51,983 nucleotides of DNA. Origin: Pelagophyceae sp. CCMP2097. Lineage: Eukaryota; Sar; Pelagophyceae. Within the stretch, counting starts at the first letter, position 1, and each line of letters opens with the position of its first letter. Positions 50,825-51,983 of this stretch are shown one piece after another. A program made the position numbers and the translations under genes. The stretch spans positions 1 through 51,983 of the forward strand of contig MU657524.1 of assembly GCA_026770575.1 (NCBI GenBank), given 5' to 3'. The notes beneath the pieces were generated by a model. It was not told the DNA's origin. It ran no database searches and was given only the letters and a program-made list of their open reading frames with translations.

Positions 50825-51851
50825 TCCCCCGAATGATGACACCGCGGCCCATCGCGCCAACGCGGCCCACCGCGCTCGAATGAGTCCACCGCGGCCCGCC
50901 GCCGCCGACGCGCCGCCAGCACCACATGGGCTTTGAAAGACTCATGTGGCGCTCGCACTGCCAAGGCCGCCGACGGCCGCGAACGGCCTCCGAGGCCACC
51001 ACAAGAAGGAACCATTGTCGTTGCACCGCCTTACAATTCAACTCGTAAGGAAGAAGCTTTTGTGCCAAAACTGCACCGCAAGAGAGCGGCGCAGCGGCCC
51101 TGCGCCACAGCTGGCTCGCACGACTGGGACGCTTCGCTCTTCTGGAGGCACATTCACCGTCTGCGTTGCCGAACCGCGCCCCCGTGCCCACTTCGCCATC
51201 CGGCACTCTGCATCCGGGAGCGTGTCGAGCGTCGCGTTCCGCAGGCGTCCTGCGGCGCGTGCCGTGCAAAGCCTGTCGCAGCTGCACTCGTACGATCGCA
51301 TCAGCACTCGTACGACGCGCATCCGCCACCGTCGACTGCAGGCAGGCGGCGCGCGTGCCGCGCGAGTCCAGCGCCGTGGAGCCGCCGTGGAGCCCTCCGC
51401 TCTGCCGTGCCCGCGGCGCCGCCTCTGGGCCGTCCGGTGCGACGGCCTGCTTTGCCGGTATGCAGGCCCACGGGGAGAGCGCGTGCGCAGCGACCTTGCA
51501 CGCCGCGCCCGCGCGCACGGTCGGCGCGCGGTCGGTGCGCTGGCGCGCCTCGCCGCAAGATTCTTTAGAGAGCATTCTGGTACAGTGCCGCCCGGCTCGC
51601 AGGTCACGGCCCTGCGCGGCTGCCGTGCCCCCGATCCTATCTGAGGCTACTGTATTACTCGGCCTAGCGGCGAAGGGCCCGGGCTTTTCTGGGGTCGGGC
51701 TCAGCGGCTACAAATCCTATGTCCCATTGTCCTGCGAGCCCCTGCGAACCCTTCGTCTGCGAGCCTGCGGGCTCAGGCCGAGTCGCGGTCGTGTTCGACG
51801 TCCGGTATACACGCCCCCGCAGCTCCACTCGTCGTTTATTACGTCCAGCCT
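50825..51851. other. About 1 kb with no supported gene
   Basis: Open frames on both strands are Arg/Ala/Pro/Cys-rich with no domain. There is an imperfect inverted pair (CACATGGGCTTTGAAAGACT with TCATGTGG, 50923-50949) and a short ACTCGTACGA repeat near 51285-51315. Probably intergenic. Confidence 0.45.
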
Positions 51852-51983
51852 TAATCGACCGTCCCCTCCTCGTCGCTATCGCCGCGTCGCGTCCGCTGGC
51901 ATCTCGGTCTTCACCGCGTCTGCTGCTGCTGCGGTAATCGACCGTCCCCTCCTCGTCGCTATCGCCGCGTCGCGTCCGCTGGC
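51852..51983. repeat. 49-bp direct repeat running to the window edge
   Basis: TAATCGACCGTCCCCTCCTC begins an exact 49-bp copy at 51852-51900 and again at 51935-51983 (period 83). The window ends at the last base of copy two, so the array may continue beyond it. Confidence 0.85.

Noticed and set aside
50718..51575. 285-codon - strand ORF near the right end
   Set aside because: Overlaps the TRIC-like gene end, Arg/Ala/Cys-rich, no domain; alternative frames on + are equally long.

Overview
This is a GC-rich nuclear segment of a eukaryote. Almost every recognisable protein is split by short GT-AG introns, mostly about 40-215 nt, with donors such as GTGCGT/GTGAGG/GTACGT and acceptors often ending CTAG or TAG before a G. 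Genes lie on both strands with very short spacers. The gene set is purely eukaryotic: eIF5B, SF3A2, U2A', DNA polymerase alpha, a USP32-type deubiquitinase, a class-2-like DHODH, and a RAP-domain organellar RNA-binding protein. The RAP/helical-repeat protein, compact layout and Ala/Arg-rich composition suggest a small stramenopile-type or other microalgal genome (pelagophyte-like is my guess); nothing in the sequence proves the species.

Layout. 1-672 is the 3' end of a Ty1/copia-type pol. 756-2191 (+) is a PC-esterase/TBL-like secreted SGNH protein with an in-frame TAG. 2393-3580 (-) is a probable N-myristoylated unknown. 3640-4475 holds dispersed repeats and a TA-flanked MITE. 4782-5810 (+) is a damaged beta-propeller-like gene. 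5811-6680 carries a repeat built from tRNA T-arm modules. 6999-18918 is a dense core of four genes: SF3A2 with an N-terminal ubiquitin-like fusion (-), eIF5B (+), RRM/repeat/RAP protein (-) and DHODH (+). 18949-19296 (-) is a small membrane protein. 19500-23330 is a repeat island with a second TA-flanked MITE (containing a 385-N assembly gap), a 1.3-kb nearly perfect palindrome, a second T-arm repeat with a nested MITE, and a further terminal-inverted-repeat element carrying a coding-like minisatellite. 23407-23517 (-) is a lone MYND exon. 23926-26597 (+) is a membrane-anchored tyrosinase. 26645-26984 (-) is a small membrane protein. 27157-32533 (-) is a USP32-like deubiquitinase. 34207-36767 (-) is a secretory glycosyltransferase-like protein. 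36906-38075 (+) is U2A' with a C-terminal SAP domain. 38783-41543 (-) is a cyclic-nucleotide-binding/RGS fusion. 41800-46760 (-) is DNA polymerase alpha. 47278-48938 (-) is an acidic unknown. 49393-49623 (+) is a small membrane protein. 49952-50824 (+) is TRIC-channel-like. 50825-51983 has no gene I can support and ends in a direct repeat.

Themes. Three gene pairs are head-to-head with about 113-139 bp between start codons (SF3A2/eIF5B, RAP protein/DHODH, glycosyltransferase/U2A'), so shared bidirectional promoters are likely. Two U2 snRNP proteins (SF3A2 and U2A') carry extra domains: a Ubl that ends in a Gly-Gly exactly where normal SF3A2 begins, and a SAP domain. Several introns carry tandemly duplicated splice sites (eIF5B, DHODH, RGS protein, USP32-like). 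The strongest leads are the Ubl-SF3A2 fusion, the duplicated splice sites and the 1.3-kb palindrome that starts exactly at a 5' splice site after a signal-peptide exon. Intron junctions were placed by hand; a joined reading frame and family conservation support most of them, and I say where they fail.
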